Below, in pieces: positions 37,500 to 48,515 of a DNA stretch of 64,000 nucleotides; position 1 is the stretch's first letter, and each line of letters starts with the position of its first letter. A program made the position numbers and the translations under genes. The notes under the pieces are model-generated. The model made no database searches. It was not told where the DNA came from and was given only the letters and a program-made list of their open reading frames with translations. This DNA is from Ctena decussata (lineage: Eukaryota; Mollusca; Bivalvia; Lucinida; Lucinidae), in the NCBI GenBank assembly GCA_963989385.1, contig OZ022511.1, forward strand, positions 2,046,001 to 2,110,000. The letters are read 5' to 3'.

Positions 37500-38868
37500 G
37501 GGGGAATTACTAATTTCGACCGAGCCAACTAATTACCATACATGGCAAAAGTGAATGTCGACCGAGACAATCGTTTGCAGCAGACTACCATCAGCTCGGC
37601 TGACAACTATTTTACCGTTATTTATTATTCTCTGTCGACAGCCACTTTGCACAGTATCTGATCGGTCGACAACAAATAAAGCAAGCTGGTTATTACCCCT
37701 ATGTAGTTTGGAAGTTGCAAATTCTGTATTGACTATTTGCTGTGTATTTCTGTTGCGACATTTGTTTTTAAGCACTAAACAAGAAATGGTTGAATTTGCA
37801 ACCGACATAGATCCAGGAGCCACCTTCTCTTGCTTTATCTAGTCTTTGATGTACATGAAGCTTTGACGAAGCAATTTTTTTTCTTTCTTTTTTTTTTTTC
37901 AAATTCAGTGACGGAAATTTTGTCGTCTGCTTTTTAAACAATTTAAAGGTTAAATTCGAAAATGCAAAATTTGCAAGAGCATTCGCGCACGTTGACTCAA
38001 AACTGCCTACTGTGTATTCACTGTCTACTGTTCATTGCAAAGTGTACTGTTTAAACTGTTTACTGTGTACTACGAAATATCTTTTGTACATGCGCAAGAG
38101 CATGCGCGTAAACTTTGCTATCGCGCATGTGCAAAGGAAATGTTGCTCTAGACAGAACTGTAAAAATAGCCAGATAGTACTGTAAAAATAGCCAAATTTC
38201 TGTTATTGTCCTAACTGTGGAGCAGCTTTGTTACAATAAGATAGAACGTCAAAAATGCAGATGGAATGGCATACAATGTAGACCCTTATCAGACTGCAGA
38301 CTTGTTTGCTCAAACCCGTTTGTCCCAATACTTGGGAGTTTTGCGATAGTCAGAATACAGCAAACAACAGACCTACACTAAACAGTCAACAGTGACACAG
38401 TACACAGTGAACACTGCACAGAAGCCAGTTCATACTGTTAGCATTTGCGCGTGCTCGTATGCATGCGAAAGTCAGTATATTTGTGGTAGCATTTATCCCT
38501 GATCAAATTTTGAGGAAAAAAAGATAATAATTAGGAGAGATCAAGTATGGAATTTTATAGTTAGCGATGTACATGATGTTATTTTAGAAGAAAAATCTGT
38601 TATTTTTTTTTTTTTTTATTAATGAAGAAGTTATTGTAAAGATTTAAATGTATCTTAATATGCATTATTGTTATCTTTCTTGTTAGGAAATTATCATAGA
38701 GCCCTTTTAAATGTATTTTGATATTCATGTAGCTTAGTTTGAGAAATAAAATGCACAGACTCCGCCAGATAATTACTCATTGTTATGTTTTCCTTGATTT
38801 TGTATAAGAAAAGTTATTTGTTCGAGACAACAAATACCGTAGAATTCTCAATATTGGGATAAAAAATC
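37500..38868. other. no gene seen; short inverted repeats
   Basis: Around 37990-38110 and 38345-38465, ACTGTTTACTGTGTACT-like and AGTACACAGTGAACACT-like runs lie in opposite orientation, together with GCGCATGCTCTTGCG-like palindromic pieces. Mini-repeats TAGCCAGATAGTACTGTAAA at 38170. Confidence 0.5.
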
Positions 38869-38869
38869 T

Positions 38870-38940
38870 AAGCAACCAGTGCAGACCCAGATCAGACTGC
38901 TCAAGCAGCAGTCTGATCAGGGTCTACACTGTTTGCCGTA
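38870..38940. repeat. family D hairpin, ACTGCTC apical stem
   Basis: CAGACTGCTCAAGCAGCAGT centre. Confidence 0.86.
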
Positions 38941-39122
38941 TCATCTACATGTTTTAGACGCACTCACTGCATTGTAAAAAAAAAAAAAAAAAAAAGAGAG
39001 AGAGAGAGAGAGAAAAAAAAAAGAATTTGAAGAATTTGAGAACAACTGAGAGGTAATTAATTTAGCTGTCCCAATTTTAGAACTTTTGCGGTAGATTTCG
39101 TCAACAAGAGAATGTATTGTAA

Positions 39123-39184
39123 ATGAGCCGCGACACGAGAAAACCAACAAAGTGGCTGTGCGCCCAGCGCAGACACAGATCGGC
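39123..39184. mobile_element. family A foldback, left quarter only
   Basis: AGCCGCGACACGAGAAAACC through GACACAGATC, then cut by the direct repeat. Confidence 0.8.
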
Positions 39185-39516
39185 GGTCTGATATCCCAGA
39201 GTCGAAGATCTTTTCCGTCATAAACGGGGTCCCATTGCACACAGCCTTTCAGTTACCTTCAAATCGCCCTAATATGACTGAAATACTGTTGAAAAGGACG
39301 TAAAATCGTATTCATTACAGTCATTTTAGGACGATGGAAAGGCTGTGTGCAATGGAGCCTTGTTTATGATTGAAAAGATTTTTGCCTTCAATGGTAATTG
39401 TATCCGGGACAGCTAGGTTAGCAGGCTAGCGCTTTTCCAACTGGCACCTGTAATTTTTCAGTTAAACAGATCCGATCTTGACCAGTCATGATACCATGTA
39501 TGCCAGTCGAAGTGAC

Positions 39517-39880
39517 TGAGTTGTCTTTTAGTGGCAGCAACTTTGCAATTTTCACTTTTTCCTCCCGGCCATCTCTTTGGGGTACATCTCTTCAAGGAAT
39601 GCAAATTCTTTCCTTTACGCAAGAGTACCCCAGCAGGCACATGGCGTCAAAATGACGTCGTACTGACGTCGATGCGACATGATTACATCGCATCGACGTC
39701 AATGCGACGTCATCCCAATGACTCAAAAAGACTCTGACGTCGATGCGACGTAATATCGACGTCAGTGCGCCGTCACTCTGACGTCATGTGCCCACTGGGC
39801 GCAGGCCTCATTAAGGAAGGGCTTTGTCGTCTAGGGAACAAGACAAGAAGTTATGAAAAATGTCCCCTTTTGAAAAAAAA
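39517..39880. mobile_element. family B element split by a family C element
   Basis: Family C occupies 39628-39800 between TACCC and CGCAGGCCTC; the paired copy at 40420-40800 is split at the same point. Confidence 0.82.
39628..39800. mobile_element. family C element, GACGTC type
   Basis: Ends CCAGCAGGCACATG and CATGTGCCCACTGGG. The interior is a degenerate array with at least seven GACGTC, spaced about 10-20 bp. Confidence 0.8.
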
Positions 39881-40036
39881 GAAAGAAAATCATGAAAAAC
39901 AGATCCGATCATCTCCAGTCATGATAGTATTACCATCCACGCCAGTCATTCTTACCAATTAAAACAGTCATTAATTCAATCCACACAATCCAGGTTGTTC
40001 TACTGGCAAAGTTCAAGTCTAACCCCCACTCCCACC

Positions 40037-40115
40037 CGAGGAGCCCCGGTAGCTCAGTGTGTTAAGCGCATGCCTGCAGATCTGGCAGTCTGATATCCCA
40101 GAGTCGAAGATCTTT
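40037..40115 (+). mobile_element. tRNA-derived SINE head
   Basis: GGAGCCCCGGTAGCTCAGTG and CAGAGTCGAAGATC at B-box spacing. Joins the second copy of the ~830-bp direct repeat directly. Confidence 0.65.
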
Positions 40116-40419
40116 TCCGTCATAAACGGGGTCCCATTGCACACAGCCTTTCATTGTTACCTTCTTATCGCCCTAATATGACTGAAATACTGTTGAAAAG
40201 GACGTAAAATCATTTATTACAGTCATTTTAGGACGATGGAAAGGCTGTGTGCAATGGAGCCTTGTTTATGATTGAAAAGATTTTTGTCTCCAATGGGAAT
40301 CGAATCCGGGGCTGCTAGGTTAGCAGGCTAGCGCTTCTCCAACTGGCACCTGTAATTTTTCAGTTAAACAGATCCGACCCTGACCAGTCATGATACCATG
40401 TATGCCAGTCGAAGTAACT

Positions 40420-40800
40420 GGATTGCCTTTTAGTGGAAGCAACTTTGCCATTTTCACTTTTTCCTCCCGGCCATCTCTTATGGGTACATCTCTTCAAGAA
40501 AAGCGAATTCTTTCCTTTACGCAAGAGTACCCCAGCAGGCACATGGCGTCAAAATGACGTCGTACTGACGTCGATGCGACATGATTACATCGCATCGACG
40601 TCAGTGCGACGTCATACCGATGAATAAAAAAGACGACGTTCTGACGTCAATGCGACGTAATATCGACGTCAATATGACGTCACTCCGACGTCATGTGCCC
40701 ACTGGGCGTAGGCCTCATTAAGGAAGGGCTTTGTCGTCTAGGGAACAAGACAAGAAGTTATGAAAAATGTCCCCTTTTGAAAAAAAAAGAAAATCATGAA
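40420..40800. mobile_element. family B element split by a family C element (copy 2)
   Basis: Duplicate of 39517-39880 with the same nested arrangement. Confidence 0.82.
40530..40710. mobile_element. family C element, GACGTC type
   Basis: Same ends as 39628-39800; the number and spacing of GACGTC differ in the middle. Confidence 0.8.
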
Positions 40801-40994
40801 GGAGTACCCATATATCTTAAACAGATCCGATCATCTCCAGTCATGATACCATCCACGCCAGTCATTCTTACCAATTAAAACAGTCATTAATTCAATCCAC
40901 GCAATCGAGGTTGTTCTACTGGCAATGACCGTACAATACATTGTTCTAATACAAATTGCAGTACTCATAATTTGCCCTATCTGTTTAACTGAAG

Positions 40995-41100
40995 GAAAGC
41001 ACACACCGTTTAATCAACATTGAATCTACTTTTATTCAACGTCATGACGTTGAATCAACGTAGATTCATTGTTGATTCAACGTTGTGTGCCTGCTGGGAA
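40995..41100. mobile_element. family C element, AACGTT type
   Basis: GTTGAATCAACGT and complement alternate; ends CACACACCG and TGTGTGCCTGCTGGG. Confidence 0.78.
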
Positions 41101-41125
41101 GCTAGATCATGATTGAAAGTAAAAC

Positions 41126-41372
41126 CATACACTTTCAGGGAAGCAACTCAGTCATTTTCATTTTTGCCTTTCTTCACAATGGGATCAACTCTTAAAGGAA
41201 ATATTTTTTACAGAAACGGGGTCTAATTTTCAAGGAACTGAGATTTTTGGAAGGATGGGATCTGAAAGGAAAGGATTTCCTCCAAGCGTAGTGAGCTTCT
41301 GGTCCAAAGAAGGGAAGGGGAAGTTATTAAAGCTGTTTCCATATGAGAAAATGGCAGAAAACGGATTTTTTT
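41126..41372. mobile_element. family B element, rearranged
   Basis: ACACTTTCAGGGAAGCAACT start; hairpin disrupted; ends ATATGAGAAAATGGCAGAAA. Confidence 0.75.
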
Positions 41373-41595
41373 GCGGAAAGGAACAGAGCAGCCACTGGAC
41401 ACTTCCTCTCCCGTACCCACATACCCTGTTGTTGGTGTTCCAATTCTCACGGGGCTCTTCTTCTGGCACAAAGCTTGTCCATTAACATTTACCGTATTAA
41501 TCCTATTTAACGCCCTCGGAACGTTGCATTTTTTTTCGAAAAGGGGGCGTTATTTAGAGCCTAAATTGTAGTAAATCAGCTACTGCCAACAGTAT

Positions 41596-41790
41596 TAAGG
41601 TGAACTGGCTTACTTTCAGAAGGTAGCAATTTTTGCCTTTCATCTCTGTAGAGGTGGGGATCAACTCTTAAAGAAAAGAATAGAGCAGATTCTTTACTTT
41701 AAGAGTAGATCCCATTTCAAAGACCTACCTCATCCAGAGAAGCAAACAGGAAATCATGCAAGTTAATCTAACATTATTTTCGGAAAAGAG
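41596..41790. mobile_element. family B element
   Basis: Shortened hairpin (GAATAGAGCAGATTC) at 41675-41700. Enclosed by ACCGTATTAATCCTAT at 41491 and its complement at 41823. Confidence 0.78.
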
Positions 41791-42056
41791 GCAGGAGACG
41801 TTTACTACAGCAGGTGCGTATAATAGGATTAATACGGTACCTCGTATTGTTGTTCCAATTCTCGTGACCATGGTGACGATGGTCTCTCTCCTTTTAAACG
41901 ATGGTTTTATGTTGTTGTTCGAATCTCGTACCGATGTTCAGTAGCTCAGCCGGAAAATTTGCACCTCCTGGCTCCCAAAGTTGCACCTCCCGTTTCTGTT
42001 CTGTTTCAATTCTCGTAACGACGTCCCCCAAGTGGCTCAACGGTACGTAACCATAG

Positions 42057-42561
42057 CACGGTATGTAGGCAAATTTACGGACACGAAAGTATTACGTACG
42101 AGACATTGCGGGAAACTGCGCGTGCCAGGTAAACAATTTTTTTTCTGACAGTTTTTCTTAAATATCTCTGTACTGACAAAATATTTTACAGATCTGTTTT
42201 TACCATTGTATTTGGCATATTTCCTTCTACCTAGAACAGTTGTGACGCTAAAGATGCACTCACCGAGTTAAGCCTGTTTTTTTAGAAAACCGTGTAGATT
42301 CTTGTACTTCGCCACAAAGCAGCATGTACCGTCTTTGTTCCTTTATCATTTGCAAACCTGAACCCATCAGCGAGTGGCCTACTGAGTGCTCCTTACAACC
42401 ACGGTTAATTCAGAGTTCAGCTTCATACGTTACAAGAACAAACAGCCATCTTTCACAGGAGGGGTCTACCTTTTGCATTTACGACCATCTCAGCATTCCT
42501 TTTAAACATTTACGACCATCTGCGGAACAAAACACAAATCTTGACACGACCATCGACAAAA
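42057..42561 (+). repeat. left terminal inverted repeat of the 4.2-kb element
   Basis: Includes an internal direct repeat of TTTACGACCATCT around 42477 and 42508 that is also present in the right arm. Confidence 0.88.
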
Positions 42562-42987
42562 ACCGTCAGCTGTTGACTATAAGCTTTTGCCTAATCCATA
42601 TAGGTCATATTTTCTTTGTCATTCTACTGCTTTGAGGGTATGCCGTATGTCGCTAATATATGAGTCAGGCCTGTTTTAGTCTCTTAACCGAATTTTCGAC
42701 TGCGCAAATGATAGTATATTAACTTTACTGGCAATGAGTCAAGTAGCCCTTATCTTGGCTATTTTATCTTTTTATTTCTGTCTCTCTAGTTTTGCAAGTC
42801 TGACGGCAAAGGTTGCCTGGGTTGCTGCTTGCATAGCACAGTGTCTGCAGTTGCATTTATATCCAGCGTATTAAACGAGGAAGAACTATCTTGTATTGAT
42901 CATTGTAGTCTTACGTGGCATGACTTACATGTACATACTAAGAACCTTCCACTTTACACACTGGTAAGAAGCTTCTAAACCAAGTCG

Positions 42988-42989
<2 letters not shown>

Positions 42990-43030
<41 letters not shown>
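42990..43030 (+). repeat. (GA)n microsatellite
   Basis: About 20 GA units inside the 4.2-kb element. Similar tracts lie at 55218-55248 (GA), 44190-44222 (CT) and 38996-39012 (AG). Confidence 0.95.
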
Positions 43031-43170
43031 AATGAGATATACAAACGGCTACTTCTGCAAACGGCGGATCATCAAAATTCTGCTTTGCTTCTCAGTAGGG
43101 ATCAAATCAAGGAGCAAATTCGTTCCTTTTAGAATTGACCCTTTTGAAAGGGGTCCGTTGTACATGGGAA
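43030..43170. mobile_element. family B fragment inside the 4.2-kb element
   Basis: AGGAGCAAATTCGTTCCTTT arm and AATTGACCCTTTTGAAAGGG. Confidence 0.7.
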
Positions 43171-43174
43171 CAAT

Positions 43175-44185
43175 ATCATGGGCGCACCTGCACTGCACTT
43201 CCACAGTAAAAGATGTCATGGTGAATTTATGCATAAACGAATGAGAGAACTGAATTATACGAATCTGGACGCTAATTATTCTGACAAAACTTTAGTCAAA
43301 ATCCATTGGCAAGATCTTAAGATATTGACAAGTTCATATTTTTCGCTATCTCTTAAGGCTGGTCAATTTGCAACAAATGAAAATTGCTTTATGCAAAGTT
43401 CGTTCTGACATAAAGTTGGTCCAAATCCATTCAGGTGTTCCTGAGATACTCCAATTTTCATGTGTTTGCTATGTTTAGTAATGGCAGGCTGCCATCTTGG
43501 ATGGTCCATTCGTTCTTTCTTTTTTTTTTTTTCTTTTTTTTTTTTGTAAAAAAAAATATATTTTATTCAAGGATCATTCGACTTAAATTTGATCAAAATC
43601 TGTTCAGTTATTCTTTAGATATTGGCGTCTGAGCATAAGTGGGACTCGTAAAGAGAAACAAATTTTTTATTGGACAGTTTTGAAACCCAAGGCAGGACTG
43701 ATGTTCCGTGCAAAATTTGATCTAAATATAGCAGTTGGTTCTGGAAGATCTAGAATCGTTGATTTTGTAGCTTTTACAATTTTTGGCAACGATGACCATC
43801 TTGGATTCTAGATCTGGCTGAATTTCACCGTTTCGAAGCCCTGCAGTCTGATTATGCTCCATATGAAATTTGGGAACCATGAATGCTGTGGTTCTGGAGA
43901 AATTAATTGAAAAATCTTTAACGCAGGGTTGACGCAAATTTTTAACAGTAGGATTGACAAGTCGACACAAATGTGAACGGACCGACGGACGTGCGGAGAG
44001 CCGGGCGCGTATATCGCGCCTTGCTAAGCAGGTGCAACAGTAACGGAGAAACATGGATGTGTACCAATAAACCTTAAACAAGTGTTTTTTATACAATTCA
44101 GTTGGCAGAGCATAGGAATGGTAGCTCGATGTCTTGCGTGGCCCTCAATTGTAATGCTGCACGTTCATTCATATTTTCATGTTGG

Positions 44186-44190
<5 letters not shown>
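43175..44190. other. interior of the 4.2-kb element, no frame
   Basis: AT-rich; a 124-codon minus-strand frame (43722-44096) shows no transposase motif. Confidence 0.5.
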
Positions 44191-44218
<28 letters not shown>

Positions 44219-44469
44219 GTGTTACTGATAATCCAGAGGCCGTGTTTTCTGATCATTTTAATGCATTATTTTTGGCTACCTCATCCTTTTCTCCAACTTC
44301 TTGAGGGATGAATTCGCACTGTAATACCTCTCACACTATAAAAGACGTGATGTGTTCCACGATACTTTGACACGCTACATGCTGGCATTCATAATGTTCA
44401 GACAACGACTGCAACGTTTATCCCAGTGAAAATGTTGGACTATAAGCTCGGTCGTTTTTTACGCATCAT

Positions 44470-44575
44470 TCCTCCCATGGGGGCACAAGACGTTAGAATG
44501 ACGTCTTATTGATATCGGTACGACGTCACTATGACGTCGCAACAACGTTAGTAAGAAGTCATCATGCCAAAAACT
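44470..44575. mobile_element. family C fragment, GACGTC type
   Basis: GGGGGCACAAGACGTTAGAA then ATGACGTC, ACGACGTC, ATGACGTC. Confidence 0.65.
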
Positions 44576-45745
44576 TAAAAAAAGGTTATAGTTGTACAGA
44601 CCCGACAGTTTGTTAGAATTCCAAATCAGACCATTCCACATCTTCTGTTCGTTTTGTCTAATACCGGTATATCTGATATAACTGATAGGCCATTTATTTT
44701 GGAAAAGCAGTAGGGGCCTTAGCAACCCTGTGCTGAAAATGAACAAACCTTCCATCATGTTTCCACACATAGACACAAATAAAAAATAATAATTAAATAA
44801 AGAAAGAGAAAACGATGTCAAGATTCGAACCTGTGCTATCTTGTTTGCCATACCAAAACTTCTTCACTAGAACCTCTATTTAACCACTAGACCACAACTG
44901 GTATTTTCCTAGAGTGGTTGTAAATAGAATCTATATGGCTCATATGGAAACCTTAACATCCCTGTCTTGAACAATAGGCATAATCCAAAATAGTAAACAA
45001 ACAGTGACGTCACTGTTACAATAACCTAACTGGACAGTATCTATTACCTTCTGTAGGTGCTCCTATGTGGGCCGAAAATTCGTAATAAACTTCTTGCATA
45101 TTGTTGTATCTTATTTTCGGCGGGTTCGAGAACAGCAAGCACATTTTGAAAAATGACAGTATGCATAAGTAATACACAGCAATAAGCATGAGCATGTAAA
45201 AATATGTCGCAAATGCGCACATGATCTTGCGCAAAGTACTCAGGGTCTCTGTTCATATACCCAGTGTTCGCTGACTGTTTATGCTAGAAAGAATGCATTG
45301 CGCACATGCAACATTAGGTCTGAATGTTTCCTGCTGGGACAAGCCTTTTCACGCAACCCCTCACATACTGATATGCATATTTGTGATGCCGAGTGACAAA
45401 GGGTTCACAAAGTTTATAGAGGGCTTGAAAATATTGCGGTTCTGCAGTTTCAAACAGCCGCCTTGCCACTGCCGGGCTGGGGTCAGGTCGTACATTGTAG
45501 TTACGACGCAAGTTAAGGGGTGACGACTAAGGGCGGGTAAACCTCAAAACGTCAGTCTGGGCGTGTCTGTTGTGGCTGAGTACCTGATACTTAGCCAGCA
45601 ACCCCCATCCTTCCGTTTTATCAATAAAATCTCGTTCGAAAGTTAGTCGACCATCTTACAACTATTATCACTGGACTGAAAATCTAGATTGAGGAGAAGA
45701 CACGATTAAGTGCAAAAAAATCCAAATATGAAGGATTTCGTACAT

Positions 45746-46254
45746 GATTTTTGTCGATAGTCGTGTCATGATTTGTGTTTTGTTGCGCAGATGGTCGTAA
45801 ATGTTTAAAAGGAATGCTGAGATGGTCGTAAATGCGAAAAGCTAGACCCCTCCTGTGAAAGATGGCTGTTTATTCTTGTAACGTATGAAGCTGAACTCTG
45901 ATTTAACCGTGGTTGTAAAGAGCACTAACTAGGCCACTCGCTGATGGGTTCAGGTTTGCAAATGATAAAGGAACAAAGGCGATACATGCTGCTTTGTGAC
46001 GAAGTACAAGAATCTACACGGTTTTCTAAAAAAACAGGCTTAACTCGGTGAGTGCATCTTTAGCGTCACAACTGTTCTAGATAGAAGGAAATATGCCAAA
46101 TATAACGGTAAAAACAGATCTGTAAAATATTTTGTTAGTGCAGAGATATTTAAGAAAAACCGTCAGAAAAAAAGTTGTTTACCTGGCACGCGCAGTTTCC
46201 CGCAATGTCTCGTACGTAATACTTTCGTGTCCGTAAATTTGCCTACATACCGTG
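45746..46254 (-). repeat. right terminal inverted repeat of the 4.2-kb element
   Basis: Complement of 42057-42561 with about 4-5% differences, mainly single bases, concentrated in the inner half. Confidence 0.88.
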
Positions 46255-46781
46255 CATAGTTGCACACGCCTGGTGCCGAGTGTCCGTCCATCGTCCTGGT
46301 CACCTTCTTGATTTCTTTATTGATCATTGAAATTAATTGGGTCGCTAAATTTTCATATTTTTACGGAATAAAATCGCATTTATGGCCTCCCTTGAAAAAC
46401 TTATATATACATTTCCAATATGATTTCTTGCGTAAAATGTCTCTGTTCAATCGTTCCTTTCCGCAAAATACAAACAAACCGGGAGACATCGTGATTGTAT
46501 CCATTCACATTGACTTTTTTAGGTGGCGGCAAACATATGAAGAAATTCCCCTTGATTCGAGAATTTATTATTTCAGGAGAAGCTAGCCAATTTCAAAGAA
46601 AGAAGCATCCATTTGGGAAGCAATCATAGGTAGTCGAAAATTATTTAAGGACTGAATGCAGCCGGAGCATTTAAAGTTTGAGTGTTCATTTGTGAGGCAT
46701 TTCTTTTCTTGATTAGTATATTTGCATGGCCTTCTCCATCTGTTATCGTGATAAATCAGGTCGCTGTGTACATTGTACATA

Positions 46782-47017
46782 TGAGCCGTGACAAGAGAAA
46801 ACCATCAAAGTGGTTGTGCGCCCAGCGCAGACTCAGATCAGCCTGGGCATACACCCAGTCTAATAAGACTCGTCGCTAAGCGCTAAAGGGTAGCTAAGGG
46901 TCTAGGCTACCCTCATGCGGACAGCGAAGAATCTGCCAAGACTGGGCGGATGCCCAGGCTGATCTGAGTCTGCGCTGGGCGCACAATCACTTTGTTGGTT
47001 TTGTGTGTGACGGCTCA
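46782..47017. mobile_element. family A foldback, full length
   Basis: AT-flanked, with GACAAGAGAAAACC left and TGTGTGACGGCTCA right end. Confidence 0.87.
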
Positions 47018-47319
47018 TATTTGATCTAAATTTTCCGATCAGATTCTATTTTACCATACTCGGCCACACCATATACTCTCTATATTTTCAAGATCAAAAG
47101 ATACAGGTGCGTTTGGCAGGGGACGGGGATGGATGAAGGGGGCAGGGCTATTGTCTTGCCTCGTTTCATTAGATTTTCAGCCGAAGCCCTTTGGGCCTTG
47201 CATCCGATTCCATCATTCCCAGTTCTCTTACCCTTACCATTGACTCTTGCATTTTCAAAAAATAAATAAATAAATAGGAATTACCTATTAATGCCTAGCC
47301 TTCCATAAATAGGACATAG

Positions 47320-47391
47320 ACAAACAGTGCACACCTAGATCAGACGCTGCCTTATGCGGCGTCTGATCAGGGTCTACACTATTTCCATGCG
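47320..47391. repeat. family D hairpin, GCCGC-type apical stem
   Basis: AGACGCTGCCTTATGCGGCG centre with one G.T pair. Confidence 0.85.
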
Positions 47392-47472
47392 ACAAATGCG
47401 TATCTGTCCTTGAAATAAATAAGAACGATAAAAATAAACTGAACCAGGCATATTATCTCCCAATTAAGGCAT

Positions 47473-47700
47473 TTGGATATACACTCAGGGGAGGCAATTA
47501 ATGCAAATTTTAATTTTGCCTTCCTTTCCCAATGGGAGTTAACTCTTGTAGGAAATAATGCTCTTCTAGGAAATAGTCTTGCTGTTAAGAGTAGAGTCCT
47601 TTTTTGTAAGGGGCTTGCCGTCCAGGGAAGCAAACAGGAAGTCACTGAAGTTGTCTCTCCTTGAAAAAATGGAGACAAAACATGGCAGTGTCCCCATACA
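47473..47700. mobile_element. family B element
   Basis: Hairpin sequence reshuffled (GCTCTTCTAGGAAATAG); outer arms intact. Confidence 0.8.
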
Positions 47701-48414
47701 CATTATAAAGCAAGACTGACCAATGCAGTTGATTGCTGGATCAGTGAAATGCATATTTCTGTTCAAATCGGTCATTTTAGCAAATTATCGTTTTCGTACG
47801 CCGAGGGTACGAAGTACACTTTGCTCCTTACGTACGCAAGGAACAAAGTAGCCTTAGTACCCTTGGCTTGCGTAGGTGCAAATAAATAAGCCCTCTGGTT
47901 GTGATCTTCAATTGGCCTATATTTCTGCTACACAATATGGAAACTAAAACCGTATACGGTCAATATGAATAAAATATGAACTGGTCATTAGATATGCAGT
48001 TACACTGTACAACAACAACGCCATTTGACCGGTGTGAAACAGAGGAACAGATCCCTTATATGGAAAAGCACTTAGACCAGCATGCGCATCTGCGCAGAAT
48101 AAGCTGAGTCTTACCTGTTCGAATTAAAAACTTGAGGGATACTTAGGACCTTTGTTGTTAAAAGTGCATGCTGATATTCGCGCAGGCTGATTGGAATCCT
48201 GGCTGTTCTCAAAAACCGCAAGTCAATTTTCTTGGTGACCCGTCTTTATATAATCACAAATATTAGTGTTCGTATATCAAACACTCAAAAATAAAAATAC
48301 TCGGTATCTTCAAGTTTAACCCGCTTTAAGAGAACAGGAAATGCGTTTTCAAACAGTGTGTCCCTGAAAATGGAATAAAAGTAACGTAACGGATGCTACC
48401 ATTATTGTGTAACC

Positions 48415-48515
48415 ATGGTGACACTTTGTGGGATGTTACAAGCCCCGATCCAGGCTATAGTTAGGCCATCAATGTGGCTGCCCTGCTTTAAGAAACTGCA
48501 CAGTCACAAGCAAAT
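48415..48515 (+). CDS. DUF1499-like gene exon 1
   Basis: Start codon in a Kozak-like context, 33 codons plus two bases, donor GTAAGT. Encodes MVTLCGMLQAPIQAI and a short Cys/Lys-rich end. The weakest exon, since no conserved motif supports it; it rests on phase, donor and start context. Confidence 0.6.

Larger units (their letters stand above)
39184..40013 (+). repeat. ~830-bp direct repeat, copy 1
   Basis: From GTCTGATATCCCAGAGTCGA to GGTTGTTCTACTGGCAA. Contains a foldback (39210-39360, CTTTC..ACTGAAA arms), a family B element and a family C element nested in it. The left boundary truncates a family A foldback at 39185. Confidence 0.88.
40087..40927 (+). repeat. ~830-bp direct repeat, copy 2
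   Basis: About 95% identical to copy 1, with small indels and differing GACGTC content inside the nested family C element. Joined at its left to the SINE head at 40037. Confidence 0.88.
42057..46254. mobile_element. 4.2-kb element with ~505-bp terminal inverted repeats (Transib-like)
   Basis: Starts CACGGTATGTAGGCAAATTT and ends with the complement. Arms run about 42057-42561 and 45746-46254 with the outer 70 bp identical and few differences further in. CATAG at 42052-42056 is repeated at 46255-46259. CAC ends plus a 5-bp duplication are the marks of Transib, the superfamily related to RAG transposons. The 3.2-kb interior has no long frame: it holds GA and CT microsatellites, a family B and a family C fragment and unassigned sequence, so this is non-autonomous. 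Confidence 0.8.

Noticed and set aside
48050..48235. Family A relative
   Set aside because: CAGCATGCGCATCTGCGCAG and a distant partner recall the family, but similarity is too weak to call.
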